DNA of 64,000 nt, taken from NCBI GenBank assembly GCA_963921825.1, contig OY997594.1, positions 42,154,557 through 42,218,556 of the forward strand. Direction: 5' to 3'. A program made the translations under genes and the position numbers. This document shows positions 1 through 11,886 of this stretch, one piece after another (position 1 is the first letter of the stretch; the number at the start of each line of letters is the position of its first letter). The DNA is from Erodium maritimum (lineage: Eukaryota; Streptophyta; Magnoliopsida; Geraniales; Geraniaceae). The notes under the pieces were generated by a model that worked only from the letters and a program-made list of their open reading frames with translations, searched no databases and had not been told where the DNA came from.

Positions 1-1280
1 TAGTCAACAACTGAGTTTGACCTGAGCCTAACGTTGTCCGTAACAGGGCTTCCATAACGGCCAGGATTGGCTTGGGGACGGGCTACATGAGTGACACGAA
101 AGACGGCTAAGGGATTTATCCCTCATACTAAGGTATGGGAAAGATATCGGTTCTCGGCCACTTGATCGAGAGTGACTGGAAGAATAGCATGGCCATGCAC
201 ATGATACTGGGTATCATATCTTCAGTCATCTCACATATCAAGGAACGGTGATTGAGAATAATAAGGATGACGGCTCTATGCCTTATCTCAATCAGGATAT
301 CGGAGATAAAAGGATAATGACAGGGACGACGGAAAGGTTAGAATCGACAGGGTCGATTCGTTATGTAGTGTCAGGCAATACTAAAGTCTCGTTAGTTGCC
401 ACTTAAATAGGATCAAGTAAAATGGGATTTTACGTTGATCTATTGACATGCATAAACCTAAGGGTCACACCGGAGGATGAAACTCATTGACACATTTATG
501 GAGAATGGCCAAAAGGGAGTTGTCTCGGGACATGACCAAAACTGGGTTTTGGGTCATGTGCCCGTAAGTGAATAGGACTTTACGGATCGAGACAAGGCTT
601 GGAGTCTTGGGATTGATCGCGTCGGATAATGTTGGACATTTCCGGTATGGAAGGCATGGAGGCGATGAGCGAATCACAGGACCTCGTTGGAAATGGCCAC
701 GGGCCATGTTCCAAGAGGCCCATGAAAGGCCCATGCAACCAAGGCCCATGCAACTAATTAATCAAGTCTTGATTAATTAGTACTAAGTAAGCAAGACAAG
801 GATTAAGGTGTTGATGATTCACCACCTAACCCAATCTTGTCTTGCCATACTTTGTCCTATTTACACCTTACTTGACACCATACTTGTCCCATGCCTTTAG
901 TTGGACAAGTATGGGTTTTGTTATGTTTAAGTCATCTTTTTTCAACATAACAAACACAAGACAAGAATAGGAAACACATTTTCTCTCCCTCTTCCATGGC
1001 CATTTCGGGTTTGGCTAGTTTCCACCTCCATGTTTGTGTTCTTGAGTCCTCAAAGAGAAGAACTACGTGGCTTTGATTCCCATGTGGATACGTAGGCGTC
1101 TTGGAGACTCAAGCCAATCATTCGTTAACCGGTGTTCTTGTTTTGGTAAGAACTAGTGCTGAATTTTTCTCTTGTTAATCCATTCTTTGTTAGTTGTTTC
1201 ATGGTTTTAATTGTCTCTTGGTTTTCATTGATTTTCCGCTGCGAGTTGGTTCATCTCCAACCCTACCTCGAGACCCAACA
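1..1280 (+). mobile_element. Copia LTR, 3' part (copy 1, cut by window edge)
   Basis: This stretch is the reverse complement of 7548-8827, so it is the last 1280 bases of a 1688-bp LTR lying opposite to the complete Copia element at 7548-15130. It ends with the family terminus GAGACCCAACA at 1280. The next bases (CTAATATGC) are not the initiator-Met primer site that follows a 5' LTR in this family. It is therefore a 3' LTR or a solo LTR. Short reading frames inside it recur in the other LTR copies and are not genes. Confidence 0.9.
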
Positions 1281-2200
1281 CTAATATGCTTCTCTCTTCC
1301 TCCGAACCCAGCCACGCAATATCCCCTACTACAGTAACTTCTCTTCTATTCCATCCTTTAGAGTTCAAAGACTGGTGACCCACTGAGCCACTGCCTTTAT
1401 TTTTGGAGTTATTGGTTATTTCACTCCCAAGGTCCGAGTGATTATTCAGAAGAAAACACCTTACTCTCTCAATGGAGCTGGCTCGCATGAAAGGTCCAAA
1501 AGGAAGTTTCTCGGAATCCTTGTCTTTCTCCTCATACTCACACTCGTTCACCGTGTGTCCCAACCGACCATAACAAAAGCAAAAGTATTTGATCCGTTCG
1601 TAGCTCAATTGAACCCAAGTGTGCTCCATATTCTCCTATAGAAGTATTTTAATACTCCTCCGATGGGGCTTATTCACATCCCACCCGAACGTGAATGCGA
1701 ATGAACCCCTCCCAAGCTCGACCCTCACTGTTCGTTTCTATTTCCAGAATTGGAATAAGCTTCTTCCCCGTGATTTCTCCAACCCTCCTTGTCAACGCCT
1801 TAAAAGGAAAAATCGACGCCCGTACCCACAACGAGGTAGACTAGAATTTTAGATTCTCCGGCTTTTCATCATGATTAAATTCCCTCAGGGCTAGAAGTCC
1901 TTTATTGAAGAACCAAGGTTCCATGTTTATGATCCCCAGTTTCAATCTCTAAGAAGGGAAGAAGAAGCCAAAAGTATTAATACTTATACTTTCAATCTGT
2001 AATACTTTTACATTCCAAACTCGTTTAATAACCTCCATGAAGACGGACTTGTTGAGTCTTCTCGGTGACTGAACCCTACCGACTACAAAAAATCAAAGTT
2101 TATCACCACCATGGTTAAGCTCCTCTTCCGATATAAACACCTCATCTTCTTCCAACGTGATACCCCCCCCCCCAACTCCTCCAAATCAACTATTCTAGGT
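1281..2200 (-). pseudogene. LINE ORF1 relic, DUF4283 plus zinc knuckle
   Basis: Read on the minus strand, three frames together give a plant L1-type ORF1 (nucleic-acid binding, gag-like). Recognisable pieces are the DUF4283 core around 1850-2165 (VVGRVQSPRRLNK, then PWFFNKGLLALREF), the following segment around 1680-1800 (LTRRVGEITGKKLIPILE), and the motif DVNKPHRRSIKILL near 1640-1685. A CCHC-type knuckle lies at about 1545-1590, with its second cysteine replaced by tyrosine. In-frame stops occur in the DUF4283 part, near 1641 and elsewhere, and a frame change lies near 1680. The Copia LTR abuts its downstream end. Family assignment is firm; function is lost. Confidence 0.75.
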
Positions 2201-2978
<778 letters not shown>

Positions 2979-4110
2979 CTAGTTTCTAGCCCTCGCCTGA
3001 TCATCACGAGGTTCTCCAACTGACCCCCTCTTCACACCTACAAATCCAATCGAGGAAGTTCCCAAGGATTTTGCCTCCTTGTACCTTGAGAGCTGACTGG
3101 CTACCAAGTTTTTCCAACCGGGATCTCCCACCCCATCTGGGGTACCTGCTCGTCCTACTGTATCTTTAGGTACAGTGTTCGGGGTTAATATCGAGCTACT
3201 ACCCCGATGTGAGGCTCCCTTAGGTACTGTGTTCGGGGTTAGAGGTCCAAAGCCTAGTGGAATAACCGAGTATACCTTAGTCTCATAATCGGTCGCTTAT
3301 TACTTGGCCTTCTAGTCCTTTTGGAACTCTAGCATTGAGTTGTCAAAGTGTGGGTGTCTCAAAATTCTCTAAATGTGGCAGAAGATTCCGACGAAGAAGA
3401 CGTTCTATGGATTGTTAGAAACGAACCTTGACCGCACCTCCAAAACAAAGGCTCCATTGATTACACGGGACCTCCACACAAGTTCCTAAGGCAGCACCAA
3501 TAGTTTCTCTGATCGTCTTTTTCCGGACCTACAAGGGGAGTCCATTGGCATGAACCCATAACTCCATGTGGTTTAGAGCAGGAACCTCCCTAGCCATCAG
3601 GTCAATGTCCTCAAGGAGGAGAGGATGACCGTCAAAGCATTATGGCTCATTACCCCGGACCCATGCACGAGCCTCCGCAGACTCAAAGTAGAACCCAAAG
3701 ATCCCCGGGCCGATATCCATGATGACCACCTCGACGTCGATCAACCCTAGGCATTGGTAATGATCCGTAGTAGGACTTCCTACCAAGGAGGTCTCGGAGC
3801 CAAGAGCTTGCCCACCATAGAAAACTGTTTGTGTGCCAACACATACGTATCAACCAGTGTGTAGGGGACCATTACCTCCATTTCCTCGTCCTACTCAAGA
3901 GAACATATGGAGAGACTTTCTTGGAGACACACCATGGTGGACTGGAGCAGACTCAGTGGCACCGACACTGCTCGTGTTAGGATTTTCTCTAGGGGTGGCG
4001 GCGTTTCCCCTGCCGAAACATGCTAACAAAAAGGGGATCACGGGGATCCGATCATCGTTGGGGAGGAAAATCGAAGCACATAGAGGCGCCTCCGTCTCCT
4101 TCATCAGGCC
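2979..4110 (-). pseudogene. Second LINE ORF1 relic (DUF4283)
   Basis: The minus strand shows a degraded L1-type ORF1. Near 3820-3870 it reads QFSMVGKLLAPRPPW then stop. From 3740 down it reads VEVVIMDIGPGIFGFYFESA, then HPLLLEDIDL, ALNHMELWVHANGLPL, and RKKTIRETIGAALGTCVEV, all typical of the DUF4283 region of plant LINE ORF1 proteins. Several in-frame stops break it. The C-terminal tail (2979-3240) is open for nearly 90 codons, carries the repeated motif LTPNTVPK, and ends at a TAG at 2979-2981. No endonuclease or reverse transcriptase follows. Confidence 0.7.
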
Positions 4111-5099
4111 GCCATGATCGATGGATGCCTTTCCTTCAATAGGGTCTCCCTACAACAGATTCAGAGGCTCGGGACCATCTCCGACGGTGCGAGAGATAGC
4201 CAGTAACGGTTGTGTGGTGCCGAAGTAACGACTAGGGCTTTCACGGATGGCCCCGTCGAGGCTTCAGGTGGGGCGACACCAACGTGGTGAGCTCTGGAGG
4301 GAAGACCACAATCGCTGTAGACAACGGTATCAAAATCGGTCTGGTCGTGTTTGGCTTCGGCTTCTTCCTACGTCGCACCTTTAAGATACTCACGAGTTTA
4401 AAAGACGGACGTAGAGATGGAACAATCAGAGAAACAACAACAAACTATATAATTGATGCAGGCAGTGATGTAACAAAATTAGGTGCTAAATCAACTATGA
4501 CGACAAAAATAGAAAGCGCTATAGAAAAACTTTGGCTTAGAGTTTTCTCAAAAGAGACACGGTTTACCTAAACGTGGGAGAGATTTTTAGGCCTTGGACT
4601 TAACAAAAAATATAAATTATCATTTAACGTTGTCCACGTTTAATTGCAAAAATACGTCGGAAAAAGACACCTTTTTAAAAGGTGGTTTGTAGGTAACTTG
4701 TAAATTAATTAATAACCGAATCCATCCGTCCCAAAGTCAGCGTCTCGTGAGATGGATTGTCATCAACCCCATGCGCCACGTACGCATCACAACTCCCGTT
4801 TCACGGTTAGCTGTCTCCACTTTAGCATCACTGTATGCCAGCCACCCTTGACCCACATATTTCTTCATCCTTATCTCCAATTAAGTTTGTATCTACCCGA
4901 TAACACTTCAATTGTATTCTAATAATTATTAAGAGTTTTTGGCTAGTAAAACTATAGATGATGAACGTACGTAACCTATGTCGTGTCTCTCAAAATCCTT
5001 ACCAACCGTCTGAGGCCTTCATAGCTATAGTCATAGAGATTGTCTGTGGAGCTCTATCCCTCACCTTCTCCATCTCCCGAGTCTTTCTTTCGGTAGCTG
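4111..5099. other. No gene recognised
   Basis: Spacer between the LINE relic and the Gypsy element. Short reading frames only. Its right end (TATTC, 5100-5104) is the left copy of the Gypsy-1 target duplication. Confidence 0.5.
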
Positions 5100-5104
5100 T
5101 ATTC

Positions 5105-5411
5105 TGATAGGAACTCTCTTTGTTATTGCGAAAATGAAGGATTACAAGTATGGATTCAGCTCACAGCTCTCCTCTCATACCCTCTCTACTGATTCTACCA
5201 TGTACTCAATCAATACCCTCTATAATATCGCTTCTCTCTTATTTATACTACTCTTGCCGGCTCTAGCTCCGATGACGTCGCGTAACCGTCCGGCGAGTTT
5301 GTTGTAACTGCCTCTCCACGTGGATTGAAGCCGTTGTAACAGAATCGCCACGCAAACCTTCTAGAAGCCAGCTGCTGCCTGCTGATGTGGCTTGTCCTGC
5401 TGATCCTGACA
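5105..5411 (-). repeat. Gypsy-1 3' LTR (left)
   Basis: On the plus strand it starts TGATAGGAACTC and ends GATCCTGACA. It matches the right LTR with 8 substitutions and no length change. It is the 3' LTR because pol ends at 5441, immediately beside it. Confidence 0.95.
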
Positions 5412-5427
5412 ACTGCTCCCTCCCCAT
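5412..5427 (-). promoter_or_regulatory. Gypsy-1 polypurine tract
   Basis: Minus-strand ATGGGGAGGGAGCAGT abuts the 3' LTR, the position of the plus-strand DNA primer in LTR retrotransposons. Confidence 0.75.
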
Positions 5428-5440
5428 GGCAGGCTTGTCC

Positions 5441-7008
5441 TCAAGCCTGAACGTCGAAAGAACGGCCGGGAAAACGAGCACGGAGCACCGAGATGTCTTC
5501 CCAAGTCGCGTCCTCCGGCAGAGCTTCGGACCACTGAACCATTTCTGAACGACGACCCCATTGTTGCGATTGACCGGGCGTTGTTGAAGGATGCGGACAG
5601 GCTCAACCTTGAGCTGACCCGTCTCTGTGACCTCCGGAAGTGTGGTAGACACCGGCGACGCGTTGCCCACCCTGCGTTTCAGCAGAGAGACGTGAAAAGT
5701 CGGGTGGATTTTGGACGTCGTCGGCAACTTCAGAGTGTAGGCCACCGATCCGATCTTGGCAATGATCTGGAACGGCCCAAAGTATCGTGCGGCGAGCTTC
5801 AGATTCTGGCACAGGGCAATACTTGATTGGCGATACGGCTGGAGGCGAAGGAAGACCCAATCTCCGACATTAAAGACCCTCTCCGTGCGATGCTTGTCGG
5901 CCTGGGCCTTGGCTCTATCCCTGGCCTGGGTCAGGTTGTCTAGGATCAACCCCCAAGCCGTTGCTCTGTCGCGGGCGAAACTTTCCACGGCTTCAACATT
6001 CGTCGTGAAGATGGACTGGACCGGTGAGGGCGGCGGTTGGCCATAGACCACCTGAAACGGGGACGTGCCCAGCGCCGTGTGGAACGACGTATTGTACCAA
6101 AACTCGGCTAGGGAGAGCCAGCGCGCCCAATGGCGCGGTTGCAGATGGGCGTTGAGATGGAGGAAGTTTTCCACACACTGATTGACTCGTTCCGTTTGGC
6201 CATCAGACTGTGGGTGGTAAGCCGTCGAGGTGTGTAACTTCGTGCCCAGCAATCGAAAAAGCTCGCGCCAGAACTGGCTGAGGAAGACACGGTCTCTGTC
6301 GGAGACCATGGTGGTCGGAGATCCATGCAGCTTATAAACATTGTCCAAGAATGCCTGGGCGACTCCGATCGCCGTGAAAGGATGCTTCAAACCTACGAAA
6401 TGACCGTATTTGGAGAAGCGGTCGACCACGACCAAAATAGTGTCTATGCCGCCGGAGTGAGGTAGACCCTCGATGAAGTCGAGTGAGATGTCCGTCCAGG
6501 GCCTCGTGGGAATGGGGAGAGGCTGGAGGAGCCCGGGATAGGCGATGGTCTCCGTTTTGCAACGTTGGCAGGTATCACAGGCGGCGACAAAGCTTTTGAC
6601 TTCGCCGGACATGTGAGGCCACCAGAAGTGAGTCTGGATACGTTTCGTGGTGGCTCTTACCCCTGAGTGGCCCCCGAGAGCCGTCTCGTGAAGGGCCTTG
6701 ATGATGTGTACTCTCACGCCTGCTGCCGCGCCGATGTAAATCTTTCCCTCGGATATCAGCATCCCCTGTTTCAGCTCGTAGTTGGGCACCGCCTGGTCGG
6801 AGATCGCCAGTCTCTGGATTAGCCCCTCTGCCTCCTTGTCACCCTCATAACTACGGAGAATTTCCTCAATCCAGACCGGTACCGTCACTGTTAGCTCCCA
6901 GAGCTCTGGTCGAGACCGGCGCGAGAGTCCGTCAGCTACTCTGTTTTGCGACCCCGGTTTATACTCAATGCGATAGCTGAGACCGAGCATCTTTGCAAGC
7001 CATTTGTG
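5441..7008 (-). pseudogene. Gypsy-1 pol: RNase H end, integrase, chromodomain-like tail
   Basis: The frame starts with the end of RNase H (EYKPGSQNRVADGLSRR). The integrase follows: an HHCC zinc finger (HSGVRATTKRIQTHFWWPHM, then CDTCQRCK), and the catalytic core with Asp in PWTDISLDFIEGLP, Asp in TMVSDRDRVF and Glu in QSDGQTERVNQ. Next come the GDWVFLRLQ and HPTFHVSLLK motifs of the integrase C-terminus. Near 5540 one base is missing compared with Gypsy-2. Shifting frame there restores a chromodomain-like end (WSEALPEDATWED...) closing with TGA at 5441-5443. The upstream part is separated from RNase H by a TAG at 7009-7011. Confidence 0.9.
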
Positions 7009-7542
7009 CTAAAAGGTCGTGACGAGACGTTGTTCCATCAAAAACTTCAGACTCTGTTTGTTTGTACGGATCACAAATTCTCCCTGGTGTAAGTATTGGC
7101 GCCAGCGTTGTATGGCCAAGATTACGGCTAGCATCTCTTTTTCGTACGTGGAGCGTGCTGCGTTGCGAGGGCCCAAGGCTTGGCTGAGAAAGGCGATGGG
7201 TCGTCCCTCTTGCATTAACACCGCTCCGATGCTCTGTTCTGATGCGTCTGTTTCAACCACGAAAGTCTTCGTGAAATCCGGTAGTGCTAGGACCGGCGCT
7301 GAGCTCAGTGCCTGCTTAAGTTGGACAAAACTTGCCCGCTCAGTCTCCGACCACTGAAACCCTTTTTCCTTTCGTAACAAGCCCGTCAATGGTCTGGCGA
7401 TCAACCCATAGTCTCTAATGAATCGACGGTAGTAACCTGAGAGGCCCAGGAACCCTCGGACTTCTTTGATTGATTTAGGCTCAGGCCACTCTTGCACGGC
7501 GCGGACCTTCTCAGGATCCGTTGCTACACCTTCACCGGAGAT
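7009..7542 (-). pseudogene. Gypsy-1 pol: RT thumb and RNase H
   Basis: Continues the RT frame beyond the Copia insertion. It begins at the point where GHF (right side of the insertion) joins ISGEGVATDPEK. It then shows VRGFLGLSGYYRRFI (RT thumb/connection), FVVETDASEQSIGAVLMQ (first RNase H aspartate), and STYEKEMLAVILAIQRWRQYL (RNase H glutamate region). It is ended by a TAG at 7009-7011 where the related element encodes Gln in TAFQHKWFAK, so this looks like a CAG to TAG change. Confidence 0.9.
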
Positions 7543-7547
7543 GAAAT

Positions 7548-9235
7548 TGTTGGGTCTCGAGGTAGGGTTGGAGATGAACCAACTCGCAGCGGAAAATCAA
7601 TGAAAACCAAGAGACAATTAAAACCATGAAACAACTAACAAAGAATGGATTAACAAGAGAAAAATTCAGCACTAGTTCTTACCAAAACAAGAACACCGGT
7701 TAACGAATGATTGGCTTGAGTCTCCAAGACGCCTACGTATCCACATGGGAATCAAAGCCACGTAGTTCTTCTCTTTGAGGACTCAAGAACACAAACATGG
7801 AGGTGGAAACTAGCCAAACCCGAAATGGCCATGGAAGAGGGAGAGAAAATGTGTTTCCTATTCTTGTCTTGTGTTTGTTATGTTGAAAAAAGATGACTTA
7901 AACATAACAAAACCCATACTTGTCCAACTAAAGGCATGGGACAAGTATGGTGTCAAGTAAGGTGTAAATAGGACAAAGTATGGCAAGACAAGATTGGGTT
8001 AGGTGGTGAATCATCAACACCTTAATCCTTGTCTTGCTTACTTAGTACTAATTAATCAAGACTTGATTAATTAGTTCCATGGGCCTTGGTTGCATGGGCC
8101 TTTCATGGGCCTCTTGGAACATGGCCTGTGGCCATTTCCAACGAGGTCTCGTGATTCGCTCATCGCCTCCATGCCTTCCATACCGGAAATGTCCAACATT
8201 ATCCGACGCGATCAATCCCAAGACTCCAAGCCTTGTCTCGATCTGTGAAGTCCTATTCACTTACGGGCACATGACCTAAAACCCAGTTTTGGTCATGTCC
8301 CGAGACAACTCCCTTTTGGCCATTCTCCATAAATGTGTCAATGAGTTTCATCCTCCGGTGTGACCCTTAGGTTTATGCATGTCAATAGATCAACGTAACA
8401 TCCCATTTTACTTGATCCTATTTAAGTGGCAACTAACGAGACTTTAGTATTTCCTGACACTACATAACGAATCGACCCTGTCGATTCTAACCTTTCCGTC
8501 GTCCCTGTCATTATCCTTTTATCTCCGATATCCTGATTGAGATAAGGCATAGAGCCGTCATCCTTATTATTCTCAATCACCATTCCTTGATATGTGAGAT
8601 GACTGAAGATATGATACCCAGTATCATGTGCATGGCCATGCTATTCTTCCAGTCACTCTCGATCAAGTGGCCGAGAACCGATATCTTTCCCATACCTTAG
8701 TATGAGGGATAAATCCCTTAGCCGTCTTTCGTGTCACTCATGTAGCCCGTCCCCAAGCCAATCCTGGCCGTTATGGAAGCCCTGTTACGGACAACGTTAG
8801 GCTCAGGTCAAACTCAGTTGTTGACTACATAGCGATCACAAAGACTTCTTGGTCTAAGGATACATGACAAGCTACAACACTGAATATGTTCATGACTTAA
8901 TCTATGGAACATATTCAGGGCGGGTCGTCCAATTTCATGTCCCACATGATATCTATGATCAGACTCCGGAATCCCATTCCAATGACTAACAGAACGTAAG
9001 CCATAAAGAACCATCTTTCATACTAGTCGCTTCTAGTGAAGCTTTGTTGACTAGGGACCCATCGAGTGTGATCTATCTCGATCTATGGTTCTATTCGCAT
9101 GGTGGGCATAGATCAGAGCACACGTCGATATATTACTCCAACACATAAGTAATATAAAGCCGCTTTAATTTTATTGCTAACGATGATATGTACATTTGGA
9201 CATTTAGGATTGAACTATGGGCACTAAGACTAACA
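7548..9235 (-). repeat. Copia 3' LTR (left)
   Basis: On the plus strand it starts TGTTGGGTCTCGAGG and ends GCACTAAGACTAACA. It is 1688 bp, identical in length to the right LTR. It is the 3' LTR because the pol stop codon lies 15 bases beyond it at 9250-9252. Confidence 0.95.
8047..8075. repeat. 29-base perfect palindrome inside Copia LTR
   Basis: Arms of 14 bases (ACTAATTAATCAAG and its complement) surround a single central base. The same palindrome is present in the right LTR near 13941-13969 and in the left-edge LTR at 752-780. It could form a hairpin in the transcript; its role is unknown. Confidence 0.9.
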
Positions 9236-9249
9236 ATCTCCCACTTGCC
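9236..9249 (-). promoter_or_regulatory. Copia polypurine tract
   Basis: Minus-strand GGGCAAGTGGGAGAT abuts the 3' LTR, as expected for the second-strand primer. Confidence 0.7.
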
Positions 9250-9963
9250 CTAGTTCCAATCTAAACTCCAATATGTCCCCATCGACTTTACATGTCTAAC
9301 ATGTTCAGGCAGTGACACTGCCTTAGTCAAAGGGTTGGCTATGTTATCATCTGTTGCAATATCGGTTATCTTCACTTCACCTCAGTTCAGTATTTATCTG
9401 ATGAGGTGGATACGCCGTAGTACATGTTTGGATTTGTTATACGATCTAGGCTTTTAGCTTGCGCAATGGCCCTTGTGTTGTCGCAAGATGGATTCACCGG
9501 GCTGGATGGGTTTTTAATTACACCCAGCCCTGCCATGAATTTCCAAATCCACATAGCCTCCTTAGCTGCCTCTGCGGCATCCATGTACTTGGCCTCTGTC
9601 GTAGATTCGGCAATGATATCTTGCTTTACGCTCTCCCAGCTAAAGCTCTGCCACCAGTTGAGCTTTGTAGGTCAGAGGGTTGCCGTCCATGTCCATCTTC
9701 ACCTTGAAGATCCATTTGCATCCTATGGTCCTCACACCATTGATGGGATCAACCGGTTCCCAGACTCGGTTGTCCGACATGGATTGCATTTCCTCCCTCA
9801 TGGCTCCCAGCCATAACTCGGAGTTGGGCCCATCCACGACTTCCTGAAAGGTGGCTGGATCATCGTGATCCACCATGACTTCATTGTCACCTCCGGATAC
9901 CATATCTTGGAGGTGGAAGATTAATCCTTTCAAATCGCCTTGGACCTTCCGGAATTGTAACAC
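9250..9963 (-). pseudogene. Copia pol: RT start fused to RNase H end (internal deletion)
   Basis: The frame opens with the N-terminal RT block (PATFQEVVDGPNSELWLGAM, then NRVWEPVDP, GCKWIFKVKMDMDGN, TYKAQLVA). Near 9640 it jumps, out of frame, to the RNase H C-terminus (SWESVKQDIIAESTTEAKYM, then DAAEAAKEAMWIWKFM, CDNTRAIAQAKS). The end of pol (NPLTKAVSLPEHVRHVKSMG) closes at a TAG at 9250-9252. The RT palm with its YVDD motif and the start of RNase H are absent, a loss of some 300 or more residues compared with ordinary Copia polyproteins. This copy cannot make active RT. Confidence 0.85.
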
Positions 9964-11257
9964 GAATTGGTTCTTACTCTACGACAATCTCTGGCTCCTT
10001 TCTACTGGGTTGCCAATTGGTTTAGACAGATCTGTACCATCCTGAATTTCTTCGAGATGCACAGTCCTCCCAATGACGTCTTTGGAAACAAAACTCCTTT
10101 TCCATAAAGACCCCACCCCATGCGACGAACACCATGTTCTCACTGGGATTCTAGAAGTAGTATCCCCTTGTTGCTTTGGGATACCACACGAAGGTGCATA
10201 TCTCAGATCTTGGTTCGAGCTTAGTCGAAACCAAATGTTTCACATAAGCCTCGCAACCACAAATCTTTAGGAAGGACAAAGCAGGCATCATCCCATTCCA
10301 TTTTTAAAATGGTGTCCCTTCCACACCCTTGTCGAAGCCCGATTCACTATGAATGCGGTCGTCTCTAGAGCATAACCCCTGAAAGAGATTGGGAGATCAG
10401 TCCAACTAATCATGGAACGGACCATTGTCTAACAATGTCCGATTTCTCCGTTTGGCTACACCTTTCAACTACAGTGTCCCAGGAGGAGTCCATTCCAAAA
10501 GGATCCCATTCTCTTTTAGATGATCTAATAACTCTGTGGTCAAGTATTTTCCACCTCGATCCAATCGAAGTGCCTTAATACCTTTGTCGAGCTGGTTTTC
10601 TACTTTAGTCTTAAACTCTTTGAATTTATCAAAAGCTTCAGACTTATATCTCTCCGAATAGACATAACCATATTTACTGTAATCATCAGTAAATGTGATA
10701 AAGTAGCTAAAACCCCTCCTGGCAAGTGAACTTATTGGTCTACACACATTCGAGTGTATCAGCCCCAATAATTCACCCGCCCTTTCATCGCGATCGATAA
10801 AGGGCACTTTAGTCATTTTGCCCATCAAACAAACCTTGCACCTATCGATCGAATGGAATTCGAATGAACCTGAAAGCCCGCACTTCTGAAGTGCTGATAG
10901 GCGCTTCTTGTTTATGCGACCCAAATGACAGTACCATAACAGAGTTAGGTTTAAATCGTTGGATTTAGACCTCTTGGTATTAACGGAATATATAGAACTT
11001 GAGGCATTGTTACCCATATCTAATATGTACAATCCTCCAACCATGTCAGTACTGGTATAAAACATATCATTGCATAGAACATTGAAAACTCCATTTCCAA
11101 TATTAACATTATATCCTTCCTTGTCAAACACGGATACAGATATAATATTCCAACTAAGAGTAGGTATGCAACATACATTATACAATACTAAGACAAGGCC
11201 TCTTGGCAAAGCAAGACTCATGGATCCTACAGCAGTTGCCACAACTCTGAGGTCCAT
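9964..11257 (-). pseudogene. Copia integrase, degenerate
   Basis: From the upstream end: the HHCC-type finger (HLGRINKKRLSALQKCGL, then CKVCLMGKMTK), then the catalytic core. The usual first catalytic aspartate in the HxDVCGP motif is Asn here (IHSNVCRPI). The second, in FITFTDDYSKY, is kept. The frame closes after 10469. The integrase C-terminus can still be read with stops and shifts between 9964 and 10468 (ETTAFIVNRASTRVW, SEICTFVWYPKATRGYYF). Inactive by the Asp change and by the stops. Confidence 0.85.
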
Positions 11258-11886
11258 TTCGTGCTTTCCAAATCTCTCCTACTTTCAGCCACCATATATT
11301 AGTGCATGTGTGAGATTCAGTCATGGTATCTAATACCCATGAATCTTTGGAAGTAGAGAGATGTAGCTCTATAGAGTTAATACCGAATGAAGGCACGATC
11401 CCACCGCCCTTCCTTAGATCATCCAGGTTTCCTGATGAAGGCGCAGTCCTACTGCCCTTCTTCAGATCATCCAGGCTATTTGATGAAGGCGCAGTCCCAC
11501 TGCCCTTCTTCAGATCAGCCGTGAACTTCCTGTAATCCCGGTTCCAATGACCAGGCTGTTGGCAGTAGAAGCAGACATTCTCAGGTGTCTCATCTTTCCT
11601 GCCAAGTGCGCATAGGCCCAGCCCTTGCCACTTCCAATTCCCTTGTTGACCATCAGAATATCCTTGGATCCCAGATCCCTGAGATATTCTTCTCAGCAGC
11701 TGATGACACTTCATGTAACTCTGATATGGTCTTAGAGACAGCCTTGTCAAGGACATATTCTTTGCGTTCAGACTTGAGGACTATCCTCAAAATTCTGTAC
11801 CAGTCCAAATAGTTTGTCCCATTTAGCTTGACCCTGTCAAGAATGGTTTTTAATGACAAACTATTAATGTTCGCTGAATTTGCCAT
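11178..11886 (-). pseudogene. Copia gag and protease, degenerate
   Basis: The N-terminal gag frame starts MANSANINSLSLKTILDR and carries KLNGTNYLDWYRILRIVLKS, typical of Copia gag. A frame change near 11700 leads to the nucleocapsid part, where the CCHC knuckle CFYCQQPGHWNRDY has lost its last cysteine (Tyr). The protease motif reads WVLDTMTESHTCTN: the Gly of the active-site DTG is Met. Three imperfect repeats of a segment containing DDLKKGSRTAPSS lie between them. The start at 11886 is chosen because it begins the conserved gag block. Confidence 0.85.

Noticed and set aside
465..780. Small proteins encoded in the Copia LTR copies
   Set aside because: The same frames recur on corresponding strands in all LTR copies, with stops and no similarity; LTR sequence.
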